From Achromobacter spanius (GTDB lineage: Bacteria; Pseudomonadota; Gammaproteobacteria; Burkholderiales; Burkholderiaceae_B), in contig NZ_CP034689.1 in the NCBI RefSeq assembly GCF_003994415.1, positions 3,038,001-3,102,000 of the forward strand: 64,000 bases of DNA, given 5' to 3'. Positions 25,207 to 33,067 of the stretch are shown here, in pieces. Under the pieces are notes generated by a model. That model did no database searches, was not told where the DNA came from, and saw only the letters and a list, made by a program, of their open reading frames with translations. Position numbers and translations under genes: made by a program. Position 1 is the first letter of the stretch; every line of letters begins with the position of its first letter.

Positions 25207-25677
25207 GTTCGGTCCTCCTGGAAAACGCAGGTTGACCGACGATATTGCGCAATCGATCATGCGCGCGTCTATAGAACTCCTCTGATTTTGCGGGGTGGCC
25301 GCCACCACCGCCGCATAGCCATAGACGCATTTCTACGTTGTCCGGCATGAAGCGCCCACGTAGCCTGAGCGCTTCTTATCTTTGAAGCCCAGGTCATTCC
25401 ATGAGTCTCTCTATCCAACGTGCCCAGCAAGGCGTTTGGTGAAGTCATCGAACACGAAAAGCACACGTCGTGGATCGACGTGGACGAGCTGCATGAGCGC
25501 GTTGCGCGGGCCGTACACGTAGCATCGTGGGCGCGCAGACCTTGATCGACGCAGGGATTTCCAACCGGGTGGCGTCGCTGCGCAATAAGCGCGCGAGTTA
25601 CGCCCCGCTATCCCTTGCGAGGGGGGCCGTGCCCATTCCTGGTCTGCGGCGCTTCAGGCCTGCGGAACTTGGGGCTG
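25207..25677. other. Region without a recognised gene, possible gene remnants
   Basis: 471 bp between the vgrG start and the diguanylate cyclase stop. Two short frames look protein-like but are unassigned. On the plus strand a GTG near 25418 gives about 40 residues including FGEVIEHEKHTSWIDVDELH. On the minus strand a frame ends with MQLVHVDPRRVLFVFDDFTK before a stop near 25425. They overlap, so at most one is real. This may be debris of the rearranged island. Confidence 0.3.
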
Positions 25678-26826
25678 TCAGGCCAATTCCAACCGGTTTC
25701 CGCCCAGTGATTTGGCGCGGTACAAGGCACGGTCCGCTGCCGCCAGGCTATCGGCCAGCGGCGGCGCGTTGTGGTCAAACCACGCCAGCCCGATGCTGAC
25801 CGTGGCGTGGATGGCGCGGCGATCGATATCTTCGGAATACATGTCGGCAAAGCGCTGCGCGATGGCTACGCCCAGCGCCTGCGCGCGGCGCGCCTCCTCA
25901 CCCGTCAGCAGCGCGGCGAACTCTTCGCCGCCGATACGCGCCAACAGCACGCCCGGCCCAGCCACGCTCTGCGCGATGTCGGCAAACGCCTTGAGCACCA
26001 GGTCGCCGGCCTGATGTCCGTGTCGGTCATTGATGGATTTGAAGTGGTCAAGGTCAAACGCCAGCACGGCCACCGGCCCTTGCTTTGCATGGGCGTGCAA
26101 CAGGCGCGCGCCTTCCTCGAAAAACCAGCGGCGGTTGCCCAGGCGCGTCAGGTAGTCGGTTTGCGCTTCGCGCAACAACTGGCCGTGCGCCTCTTCGCGT
26201 ACCAGCTTGAGCAGCGCCATGGGCAGCAATACCGAATACAGCACGCCTTCATACATGGTGATGTTGCTGGCCGCCAGTTGGACGACGGGACCATACACGT
26301 CAACCAGCCAGGGCAGGATCAAGGCCCTGAAGGCATAGAACAAGGCATGGATGCTGGCGACGGCGATGACGAAGCGACGCGGCGTCAGCGGCTTCATGGG
26401 TGTGCAACGCCACATTTCCCAGGCGGTCAGGGCCGCCACGGCGGCGATGGGCGCCGCGCTGATGTAGCTCCACATGATGCCTTGCCAACGGGTGCCGGCC
26501 GCCGCCCACAGCAAGACCGTGACGGCCAGCAAGCCGATCGACACCAGGCGGTAGCGCCTGCCGCTGAAGGCCGCGACGCCGTGCAGGACGAGTAGATAGC
26601 CACCAAGAATGATGAAGTTGCTTAGCCCGGGGCCAAGCACCGCGGGCAGGTGCCCGCGCAGCAGCACCACGGTACAGCCGACGGCGATGGTGGCAAAGCC
26701 CGTGGCCAGAATGCCCAGTTCCTTGGCACGCCGGGAATTCGTGCGGTGTTCCCAATAAAGCATCCCGGCGCTGGCGAGCAGCGTCCCGATGACGAGCAGG
26801 TAAAGGGTGTAGAGATCGACGTGCAT
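25678..26826 (-). CDS. Membrane-bound diguanylate cyclase (GGDEF)
   Basis: A 382-residue protein with six or so hydrophobic helices in the first 205 residues, as in MASE-like sensor regions, followed by a GGDEF domain (TDYLTRLGNRRWFFEEG, DLDHFKSINDRHGHQAGD). The signature is GGEEF at 299-303, which is catalytically competent in other cyclases. The RxxD inhibitory site expected five residues before it is absent (GPGV instead), so product inhibition through that site is unlikely. It would make cyclic di-GMP from two GTP. It is the first complete gene after the T6SS island. Confidence 0.88.
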   Translation of the reverse strand: MHVDLYTLYLLVIGTLLASAGMLYWEHRTNSRRAKELGILATGFATIAVGCTVVLLRGHLPAVLGPGLSNFIILGGYLLVLHGVAAFSGRRYRLVSIGLLAVTVLLWAAAGTRWQGIMWSYISAAPIAAVAALTAWEMWRCTPMKPLTPRRFVIAVASIHALFYAFRALILPWLVDVYGPVVQLAASNITMYEGVLYSVLLPMALLKLVREEAHGQLLREAQTDYLTRLGNRRWFFEEGARLLHAHAKQGPVAVLAFDLDHFKSINDRHGHQAGDLVLKAFADIAQSVAGPGVLLARIGGEEFAALLTGEEARRAQALGVAIAQRFADMYSEDIDRRAIHATVSIGLAWFDHNAPPLADSLAAADRALYRAKSLGGNRLELA

Positions 26827-26901
26827 CCCGGCGGTATCAGCGTGGCGCCGACACGCGTTGCCGACAGCGGGATTTTACGGGCAAAACTTGCCCATTTTGT
26901 G

Positions 26902-28353
26902 TTACAGGCTGGCGTGTTGCGTGGCTGCAAACAGGTCGTCTGTGTGCACCATCAGCGCGCGCACCTGATGCAGCAGCGGATACTGATTCAACACGCCAGC
27001 CCATTGCGGCGACGCCAGCAATCCTTGCCAAACGGCTTCCAGCGTTTGGGCGTCGGCGGGTTGGCGCAGCGCCAATTGGCTGGCGTAGGCGACGCTGGCC
27101 GGCGCGGACAGCAACTGCATGCGGCAGGCGGCGTTGAGCAAGCGCGGCGAGTCATCAACGGGCGTGTCGGCGGGCGCGTCGCAGCAATAGAGCACGGCGC
27201 CAGCCAGGTCGGAGCCGTGGGTGGGCAGGGTGCTCAGGGATGCGCCGCGCAACGCCACGGTGCCCTGGCGCGACAGGAACGGATAGATGACGCCGGCATC
27301 TGCCTGCGCCAGCCGTTGCATGCCGCGCAGCAAGCGGGGGAAGTCCGTACTGGCCGCGTCCACGGACGCCTTGGCCTCGACCAGCAGGCACACATCCCAG
27401 ACGGGTTCGGCGTCTGGCGGGCTGGCGCGGCGCAGCAGCGCGGCGTCCCACTCGCTCTTGGCGCGGTCGGCCGAGCCAGGCAGCTCGGGCGGCATGTGCA
27501 TCGAGGTCACCACCCGGTATGCGGCGGTGCTGGGGCCCAGGGTAGTGCCTTGCGGCCCTTCGGTATTGAGACGGTGCGCCAAGGCTTCCAACGCTGTCGC
27601 GGCCTGGGCCTCGACATCCGCGCCACGTTGTTGCGCGGCCAGGCCTTGCGCCACCGCGCCCGGCGTGCCGGAGCGCGGGCCGTTGCGGCTCCATAGGGCT
27701 TGGTAGCGCTGCACCAGCGCGTCGGAGGCCAAGGCGTCCAAGCGGCACAGGCGTTCCAGGGCGGGGCTGTTGCGCAGCCGGGCCAGGCTGCGAGACGTGG
27801 GGGAATCGCTTGCCGCCTCGGGCAGGGCGTCGATCCGTTCGACGGCCTTGGACAGCGCGGCCCAAGCCGGTGCCGACGCGGCGGCTTGCAACGCGCCCAA
27901 GACCTCGCGCTGCGGGCCGGGCGGCAGGCGTTGCAGCTTGGCCGGGTGGGCAATGGCGTTGACGGCCGCCACGACTTCACGCCGGTCCGACTCGGCACCC
28001 GCGGCCAGTGAGGCGTATTCACGCACCTGCACGGCTTGGTGGCGCAGGACCATGGCCTGGATGGCGGGGTCACCCTGGTTCTCGCGCATGGCTTCGCCGA
28101 TAAGCTGTGCCAACGCGTCGACGAACGTCTGCTTGACCAAGGCAGGCGGTGTTTCTGCATGGGCCAACGCCCGACGCGCCTGGTCGATGGCCACGGCCAG
28201 TGTGCTGGTGCAGTGGTGGCTTCGGGCCGTTGAAGCCGATGCCAGCGCGGCTTCTGGCGTGGTGGGCACGAGATAGCGGCGGGCGACGATACGTAGCGTG
28301 TCGTCCAGCAGGGAGGGGCGCGGCGGCAGGGGCATGGTGTGAACCGGCTTCAT
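26902..28353 (-). CDS. Conserved-looking hypothetical cytoplasmic protein
   Basis: A 483-residue, Ala- and Leu-rich, mostly helical protein without signal peptide or membrane segments. Recognisable stretches include SLLDDTLRIVARRYLVPTTP near the N-terminus, WDVCLLVEAKASVDAASTDF (about 325-345) and LYCCDAPADTPVDDSPRLLN. The VEAKAS segment follows a hydrophobic strand, as in ExK nuclease folds, but I see no supporting PD motif. I do not recognise it. Start is 28353; the internal ATG at 28335 is equally possible. Confidence 0.6.
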   Translation of the reverse strand: MKPVHTMPLPPRPSLLDDTLRIVARRYLVPTTPEAALASASTARSHHCTSTLAVAIDQARRALAHAETPPALVKQTFVDALAQLIGEAMRENQGDPAIQAMVLRHQAVQVREYASLAAGAESDRREVVAAVNAIAHPAKLQRLPPGPQREVLGALQAAASAPAWAALSKAVERIDALPEAASDSPTSRSLARLRNSPALERLCRLDALASDALVQRYQALWSRNGPRSGTPGAVAQGLAAQQRGADVEAQAATALEALAHRLNTEGPQGTTLGPSTAAYRVVTSMHMPPELPGSADRAKSEWDAALLRRASPPDAEPVWDVCLLVEAKASVDAASTDFPRLLRGMQRLAQADAGVIYPFLSRQGTVALRGASLSTLPTHGSDLAGAVLYCCDAPADTPVDDSPRLLNAACRMQLLSAPASVAYASQLALRQPADAQTLEAVWQGLLASPQWAGVLNQYPLLHQVRALMVHTDDLFAATQHASL

Positions 28354-28435
28354 TCAGACTGTGGCGCCGTAAGCCTAGCCTGTTGTCGATCCTGGCGCCA
28401 ATACCCGCGCACGCGCGCGCGGTCGAGCAAGCGTC

Positions 28436-28936
28436 TTACTTGAACATTGCCGCGTTGTCTTGCAGCACCGCGTCGGCGCACTGCGCGTCCAGGTGGCCGC
28501 CCGGCGCGCCGGCTACCCCAATGGCGCCAATGACCTTATCGCCCGCCTTGACCGGCACGCCGCCGCCCAAGAGCAGGAAGCCCGGAATGTCGGTCAGGTT
28601 GGCGGCGCCCGGGTTTTTCTGTGCGTTTTCCATCATGGTCAGCGTGGGGGTCTTGGCGGACACGGCGGTGAAAGCCTTGGCGCGGCTGGCCTCGATGGTG
28701 TGCGGGCCGGCGTTGTCGGCGCGGGCAAAAGCCTTGAGCAGGCCGGCGCGATCCACGACGGAGGCGCTGACGTTGTAGCCCTTGGCCTGGCAGGCGGCAA
28801 CCGTAGCGGTGGCGAGCTGCTGCGCGTCGGCCATCGACAGGTTGGTTTCCGTGAGCACGGCGGCTTGGGCGGCGGCGGACAAAACCAGCGTGGAGGCCAG
28901 GGTGGAAAAGAGGGTGGCAAGCGTCGTGGGCTTCAT
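28436..28936 (-). CDS. Secreted GlcG/HbpS family protein
   Basis: A 166-residue protein with a signal peptide (MKPTTLATLFSTLASTLVLS, cleavage at AAQA) and a GlcG/HbpS domain: LSMADAQQLATATVAACQAK, YNVSASVVDRAGLLKAFARA, IEASRAKAFTAVSAKTPT, IPGFLLLGGGVPVKAGDKVI and IGVAGAPGGHLDAQCADAVL. Family members bind haem, cobalamin or small ligands; Streptomyces HbpS is exported and signals to the adjacent SenS/SenR two-component system. The ATG at 28936 has AAAGGA 8 bases upstream and starts the signal peptide. A two-component operon lies directly upstream, and both units carry the same palindrome. Confidence 0.85.
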   Translation of the reverse strand: MKPTTLATLFSTLASTLVLSAAAQAAVLTETNLSMADAQQLATATVAACQAKGYNVSASVVDRAGLLKAFARADNAGPHTIEASRAKAFTAVSAKTPTLTMMENAQKNPGAANLTDIPGFLLLGGGVPVKAGDKVIGAIGVAGAPGGHLDAQCADAVLQDNAAMFK

Positions 28937-29025
28937 GGTCAGCATCCTTTTATGCGTTGGAGTAAGGAGCAGCCAGTGTGGCCAAAACGCGCGGCGGGCG
29001 GTATACGCCCGACTACTCGCGCGCC

Positions 29026-29043
29026 TCCGTAGCGTTACGGAGG
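29026..29043. promoter_or_regulatory. Palindrome upstream of the GlcG/HbpS gene
   Basis: TCCGTAGCGTTACGGAGG, extending to a perfect 8-bp inverted repeat CCTCCGTA-GCGT-TACGGAGG from 29024. It lies 90 bp upstream of the GlcG/HbpS start, just after the response-regulator stop. It matches the site at 31157-31174 at 16 of 18 positions. It is a plausible response-regulator binding site; a weak terminator role is the alternative. Confidence 0.6.
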
Positions 29044-29056
29044 GCAAAGGACGGGG

Positions 29057-29686
29057 CTAGTCGAGCAGGGTGGCGTATTGGCGGATCAGTTGCGCCAGCG
29101 AGTCGGCTTCCAGCTTGGCGAAGACGTTGGCCCGATACGTTTCAACGGTGCGTGGCGACAAATCGAATTCGCGCGCGATTTCCTTGTTGCTCATGCCTTG
29201 CACAATGCGCGCCAGCACCTCGTGTTCGCGTCCGGACAGGCGCGCCAAGCGATCGGCGGCGGCTTGGGTCACGGCCAGCTTTTCGCGGCTGGCGATGTGG
29301 GTGCGCACCGCGGCCTGCACGGCGTCCAGGAACACGTCGTCATCCACGGGTTTTTGCAGGAACTCCATGGCGCCGCCCTTGAAGGCGCGGCGGCACAGGT
29401 CCACGTTGGCATGGCCGGTCAGCATGACCACCGGCAGGTCGGACTGCGCGGCCAGGCGGGCAAGCACGTCCAGCCCGCTGATGCCAGGCATGCGGATATC
29501 CAGCACGACGCAGCCGATGGCGCTGGCGCTGAGTTGCGCCAGAAAGGCCTGCGGGTCGCCAAAGCCCACGCTGCGCAGGCCTACGCTACGCAGCAGCAGG
29601 CCCAGCGCATCGCGCACGGCGTCGTCGTCATCCACCAGGTACACCAGCGGGGAATGGTCGGGCGTGCGCGTGGGCGGCGTGTTCAT
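29057..29686 (-). CDS. Response regulator, FixJ/NarL type with LuxR helix-turn-helix
   Basis: A 209-residue protein. The receiver domain has the acidic pocket LVDDDD, the phosphoacceptor Asp63 in VLDIRMPGISG, the conserved Thr in VVMLTGH and the Lys in LQKPVDDD. The C-terminal LuxR-type DNA-binding domain is LSGREHEVLARIVQGMSNKE, IAREFDLSPRTVETYRANVF. This is the FixJ/DctR/TodT-like group. The start codon overlaps the kinase stop (ATGA at 29683-29686). The shared palindromes upstream of the kinase and the GlcG/HbpS gene are candidate targets. Confidence 0.92.
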   Translation of the reverse strand: MNTPPTRTPDHSPLVYLVDDDDAVRDALGLLLRSVGLRSVGFGDPQAFLAQLSASAIGCVVLDIRMPGISGLDVLARLAAQSDLPVVMLTGHANVDLCRRAFKGGAMEFLQKPVDDDVFLDAVQAAVRTHIASREKLAVTQAAADRLARLSGREHEVLARIVQGMSNKEIAREFDLSPRTVETYRANVFAKLEADSLAQLIRQYATLLD

Positions 29687-31119
29687 GCGGGGGCCTTTGC
29701 ACACGGCAGGGTCAAGGTGAAGCAGGCGCCCGAGGGCTTGAGATTGCGTGCGGCGATGCGGCCGTCCATGGAACCCGCCAGCGTTTCGCACAAGGCCAGC
29801 CCCAGGCCCATGCCTTGGGCGCGCGTGGTGTAGAACGGGGCGAACAGGCGGGGCAGCGCGTCGGCGGCGATGCCGGGGCCGGTGTCGCTGATGGTGAACC
29901 GGTATGCGTCGCCGTCGGCGCGGCCTTCCAGTTGAATCATCCGCGTGCTGTCGGTGCCCGCAAGGGCGTCGGCGGCGTTTTGCACCAGGTTGTGCAGGAT
30001 CTGTTCCAGCGCTACGCGGTCAGCCAGCGGCCGCGCTCCTGGGCTGGCGTTGTTCCAGGCCAGGCGGATGCCTTGCCGGGCCAGCTCGGCTTCGCGTAGA
30101 AAAAGCAGCGACGCGACCAGCGCGTCCGGGTCCAGCGCTTCGCGCCGCGCGGGCGAACGCGGTTGTACCAGCGCGCGCATGCGGCTGATGATGTCGGCGG
30201 CGCGCTTGGCCTGCTCGGCGCTGGCCAAGAGCGCGTGGCGCACGGCGGGGCGTTCGTGTTCGTCGTCCAGCAGGCGCTGGGCGGCGCGGGTCTGGGCCAG
30301 GATGGCGGTCAGGGGCTGGTTCAGTTCGTGCGCGATGCCGGCCGCCATTTCGCCCAGCGTGCCCAGGCGCGCCATGGTGGCCAGGCGCGCCTGCTCTTGC
30401 TGGCGGCGGGCCTCGGCGCGCGAACGCTGCCAGGCAGCGGCGGCGGCTACCAGCAGGGCGCTGGCCAGGGCCCAGGCCAGCCAGGCTTTCCATGGCCAAT
30501 AGACCGGCGTCAGCGTGTGGGTGCTGCGCATCGGGAAGGGCTGGCTGGCCGCGCCCAGCGGCTTTTGCAATGTCATCGCCAAGCCCCACGCGTCGTCCGC
30601 CTGCTTGGCCAGCAGCGCCAAAGGCTGCGGGCCAAGCAGCAGGCTCAGGTTGCTCAGGCCGGGGGGAAAGTCCGACGCCGGCACCAACTGGCGGGCGTCC
30701 AGCAGCAGGCTCCAACTGGAGGGCGCCACCAGCCAGTAGCGCGCGTTGTCCACCGGCAGCGTCACCGGGCGGCCCGCATCACGGGCGCGCGTCACGGCGG
30801 CCGACAAACCCGGCGGCGGTGGCAGGCTGCCGGCCCAGGCGCCATCGGCCAGATAGCCCAGCCCCAGCAGTTGGGGCATGGCGGGGTGCAGGCTGGGATA
30901 CAGACGTTCGGGCGTGGGCGGGTGAGACAGCGCTGTCAGCGTGGCCAGCACGGCTTCGTGCTGCACCGTCTTCTGGCTCAGCATGCGCTGGGCGATGCTG
31001 GTGCTTTGAAAGAAGCGGTCGTGCTGATCCAGGGTTTCCTGGCGGGCGATCCAGGCGGCGCCCAGGCAGAACAGGATCAGCCAGCAGAGGAGGGCGCGCG
31101 TGCGCGATAGGGGGTTCAC
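29683..31119 (-). CDS. Sensor histidine kinase
   Basis: A 478-residue inner-membrane kinase: first membrane helix at about 9-25, a periplasmic sensor region to about 207, a second helix at about 210-228, then HisKA with the phosphorylated His264 in EMAAGIAHELNQPLTAILAQ and a HATPase with NLVQNAADAL, ISDTGPGIA and MGLGLALCETLA. The H-box is of the HELNQPL type found in FixL/DctB-like kinases that pair with FixJ-type regulators. The periplasmic region is not a recognised domain. It is coupled to the regulator by a 4-base overlap. A palindrome lies 38-55 bp upstream of its start. Confidence 0.92.
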   Translation of the reverse strand: MNPLSRTRALLCWLILFCLGAAWIARQETLDQHDRFFQSTSIAQRMLSQKTVQHEAVLATLTALSHPPTPERLYPSLHPAMPQLLGLGYLADGAWAGSLPPPPGLSAAVTRARDAGRPVTLPVDNARYWLVAPSSWSLLLDARQLVPASDFPPGLSNLSLLLGPQPLALLAKQADDAWGLAMTLQKPLGAASQPFPMRSTHTLTPVYWPWKAWLAWALASALLVAAAAAWQRSRAEARRQQEQARLATMARLGTLGEMAAGIAHELNQPLTAILAQTRAAQRLLDDEHERPAVRHALLASAEQAKRAADIISRMRALVQPRSPARREALDPDALVASLLFLREAELARQGIRLAWNNASPGARPLADRVALEQILHNLVQNAADALAGTDSTRMIQLEGRADGDAYRFTISDTGPGIAADALPRLFAPFYTTRAQGMGLGLALCETLAGSMDGRIAARNLKPSGACFTLTLPCAKAPA

Positions 31120-31156
31120 GGCTGAAATTATGCCTTGCGGCAGGCGCGGCCCGGCA

Positions 31157-31174
31157 TCCGTAGGGCTACGGAGG
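31157..31174. promoter_or_regulatory. Palindrome upstream of the two-component operon
   Basis: TCCGTAGGGCTACGGAGG contains the inverted repeat TCCGTA...TACGGA. It lies in the 57-bp gap between the HPP gene stop and the kinase start and matches the site at 29026-29043. This suggests autoregulation of the two-component operon. Confidence 0.6.
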
Positions 31175-31176
31175 CG

Positions 31177-32352
31177 TCATGCGGCGCGCGGAGCGGCCTG
31201 GCCGAATGGATCAGCCTGCGGATCGGCCTGTGAATTGGCCGACAGCGTCATCTGGTACAGCGCGGCCACCAGGTCCGACTGCGTGATCAGCCCGACCAGA
31301 GTGCGCGAGGCGTCCAGCACCGGCACGCAATGCAGGGTGTCAGACATGGGCCGAGCCAGTTCGATGACCGGCAGGTCTGGTGTGGCGAAGGGCACTTCGC
31401 TGCGCAGGCAGTCGGAAACCCGCTGGCGCGGCGGCGTGGCGTCATCTGGCGTGACCGCAAGCGGCCTGGCCTTGCGCGCCAGCACGTCGGCCTGCGACAC
31501 CATGCCGGCATAACGACCGTTCGCGTCAACCACCGCCAAGGCTTGCAGCCGGTGCTTGTCGAACAGGCGGACGGCGTGGTCCAGGGGTTCATGTTCCTGC
31601 ACGGTGACGACATCGCGCGACATGACGTCGGCGCACGACACCTCGCCAAACCGGCGCACGCTGGCGCGCAGTTCGGCGGCCAGCACGATATCTTCCAGGT
31701 CTTCCTTGCTGATGTCCAGGAGCTCGCCGCGTTGCGCCAGGGCATCATCCAGGTCGGCCCGGCTGAAGCCCAGGCGGGTGCTGGGCGCGGCGTCGCGGGT
31801 GTGATGTCCCTGTGCCGGGTCGGCATGGCGGCGGGGGTAATTGCGTTTCAGAGCGCCGTTGAAGGCCACGGCAATGCACAGCAGGATCAAGGAATTCAGG
31901 CCCACCGGCCACAGCGCGAAGCCATAGCCCAGGCTGGCTACGGACGGCCCGCCCAGCACCGCCGTCAAGGCCACCGCGCCACCCGGGGGATGCAGGCAGC
32001 GCAGGCTGAACATGGCGCCGATGGCCAGGGCTACCGCGACGGCCGCAGCCAAGCCGGGCAGCGGAATCATCTGGGCGCAGAACACGCCGATCAGCGCCGA
32101 CACCACGTTGCCCGCCACGATGGACCAGGGCTGCGCGAGCGGGCTGGCTGGCGCGGCAAACAGCAGCACGGCCGATGCGCCCATGGGCGCGATGAACCAA
32201 GGGCTGGCCGCGCCCAGTGCGTGCCGGCCCACCCATTCCGTGCAGAACAGCCCCAGCAGCGAGCCGAGCACGCCAAGGATTTTTTCGCGCCCGTTGACGC
32301 CTACCGGCGCTGGCGCGAACGCGCTCAGCCAGCGCTTGAATGCCACCCCCAA
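31177..32352 (-). CDS. HPP family membrane protein with tandem CBS domains
   Basis: About 391 residues. The N-terminal half is an HPP domain of four hydrophobic helices with the signature CLHPPGGAVALTAVLGGP; HPP proteins have been linked to nitrite/nitrate transport. The C-terminal half carries two CBS domains (SCADVMSRDVVTVQEHEPLD, LQALAVVDANGRYAGMVSQA and VPVLDASRTLVGLITQSDLV) that usually sense adenine nucleotides. The start is unusual: no ATG exists nearby. A TTG at 32352 has AAGGAG 6 bases upstream and fits the family start (AFAPAPVGVNGREK); a TTG at 32394 lacks a Shine-Dalgarno. It lies downstream of a MarR gene on the same strand. Confidence 0.85.
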   Translation of the reverse strand: MGVAFKRWLSAFAPAPVGVNGREKILGVLGSLLGLFCTEWVGRHALGAASPWFIAPMGASAVLLFAAPASPLAQPWSIVAGNVVSALIGVFCAQMIPLPGLAAAVAVALAIGAMFSLRCLHPPGGAVALTAVLGGPSVASLGYGFALWPVGLNSLILLCIAVAFNGALKRNYPRRHADPAQGHHTRDAAPSTRLGFSRADLDDALAQRGELLDISKEDLEDIVLAAELRASVRRFGEVSCADVMSRDVVTVQEHEPLDHAVRLFDKHRLQALAVVDANGRYAGMVSQADVLARKARPLAVTPDDATPPRQRVSDCLRSEVPFATPDLPVIELARPMSDTLHCVPVLDASRTLVGLITQSDLVAALYQMTLSANSQADPQADPFGQAAPRAA

Positions 32353-32418
32353 AACGATCTCCTTGCTTGTCTGCAATATGTCGTGGGGCGACAATTTATC
32401 ACGCGGCGGCTTACCGTC

Positions 32419-32466
32419 CGCTTATGCGCTTATGCGCTTATGCGCGGATGCGCGGATGCGCTCAGG
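32419..32466. repeat. 8-bp tandem repeat between marR and the HPP gene
   Basis: Three copies of CGCTTATG (32419-32442) followed by two of CGCGGATG (32443-32458) and a degenerate CGCTCAGG unit that includes the MarR stop codon. Repeat units of 8 bp change frame and spacing by slippage. It occupies most of the marR-HPP spacer. Confidence 0.9.
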
Positions 32467-32908
32467 TCGCGTCGTCGCCGATGCGCGCCAGCAAGCGGCC
32501 CAACAAGGGACGCATGGCGCGCAGCTCTTCCAGGTGCGCGGCGGACAGGCTCTCCAATACCCGTTCGGCCTTTGGCGTCAGCACGACTTCAACGCGACGG
32601 CCGTCTTCGGGATCGGCCTCGCGGCTGACCAGGTCCAGCCGGGCCAGGCGGCTGACCAGTTCGGCGGCCGTATGCGGACGGATCAACAGTCGGTCGGCGA
32701 TTTCGCCTACGTACAGCCCACGACGGTCGGGCGGGGTCTTGCGGGTGCCTTTGATGGCCAGCAGGGTTTGATGTTGCTGCGGTGTCAGCGCCAAGGCGCC
32801 GGCCGCGCCCTCGCTGAAGGCCGCGAAGGTGCGCAGCGCATAGCGGAAGTCAGCCAGCAGTTCGTAGTCGGCGGGCGACAGGGGAGTGGGGGACAGAGTC
32901 GTTTTCAC
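32462..32908 (-). CDS. MarR family transcriptional regulator
   Basis: A 148-residue winged-helix regulator (LTPQQHQTLLAIKGTRKTPP, VGEIADRLLIRPHTAAELVS, LDLVSREADPEDGRRVEVVL, then a dimerisation helix). The DPEDGRRV wing is typical. It probably forms an operon with the HPP gene 100 or so bp downstream. Its upstream region contains a 12-bp tandem repeat and its 3' end runs into an 8-bp repeat. Confidence 0.9.
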   Translation of the reverse strand: MKTTLSPTPLSPADYELLADFRYALRTFAAFSEGAAGALALTPQQHQTLLAIKGTRKTPPDRRGLYVGEIADRLLIRPHTAAELVSRLARLDLVSREADPEDGRRVEVVLTPKAERVLESLSAAHLEELRAMRPLLGRLLARIGDDAT

Positions 32909-32970
32909 AGGCGAATTCTAATATGACGACGCGTGAATTCGCGCCGCGCTTCCGTGTCGTTAGTACGCTT

Positions 32971-33030
32971 CGTTACCGCTTTCGTTACCGCTTCCGTTAC
33001 CGCTTTCGTTACCGCTTTCGTTACCGCTTC
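32971..33030. repeat. 12-bp tandem repeat (five units) upstream of marR
   Basis: Five consecutive copies of CGTTACCGCTTT/C (32971-32982, 32983-32994, 32995-33006, 33007-33018, 33019-33030), differing only at the last base, with a partial sixth unit on each side. The array lies 63-122 bp upstream of the marR start and about 38 bp downstream of the LysR stop. It is a candidate variable-number repeat that could alter promoter spacing. Confidence 0.95.
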
Positions 33031-33067
33031 CGTTGTCACGTTCATCCGTCACATTCACCCGCCACAT

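Noticed and set aside
32971..33030. Possible CRISPR array
   Set aside because: The units are 12 bp and contiguous, without spacers, and no cas genes are near; a simple tandem repeat.
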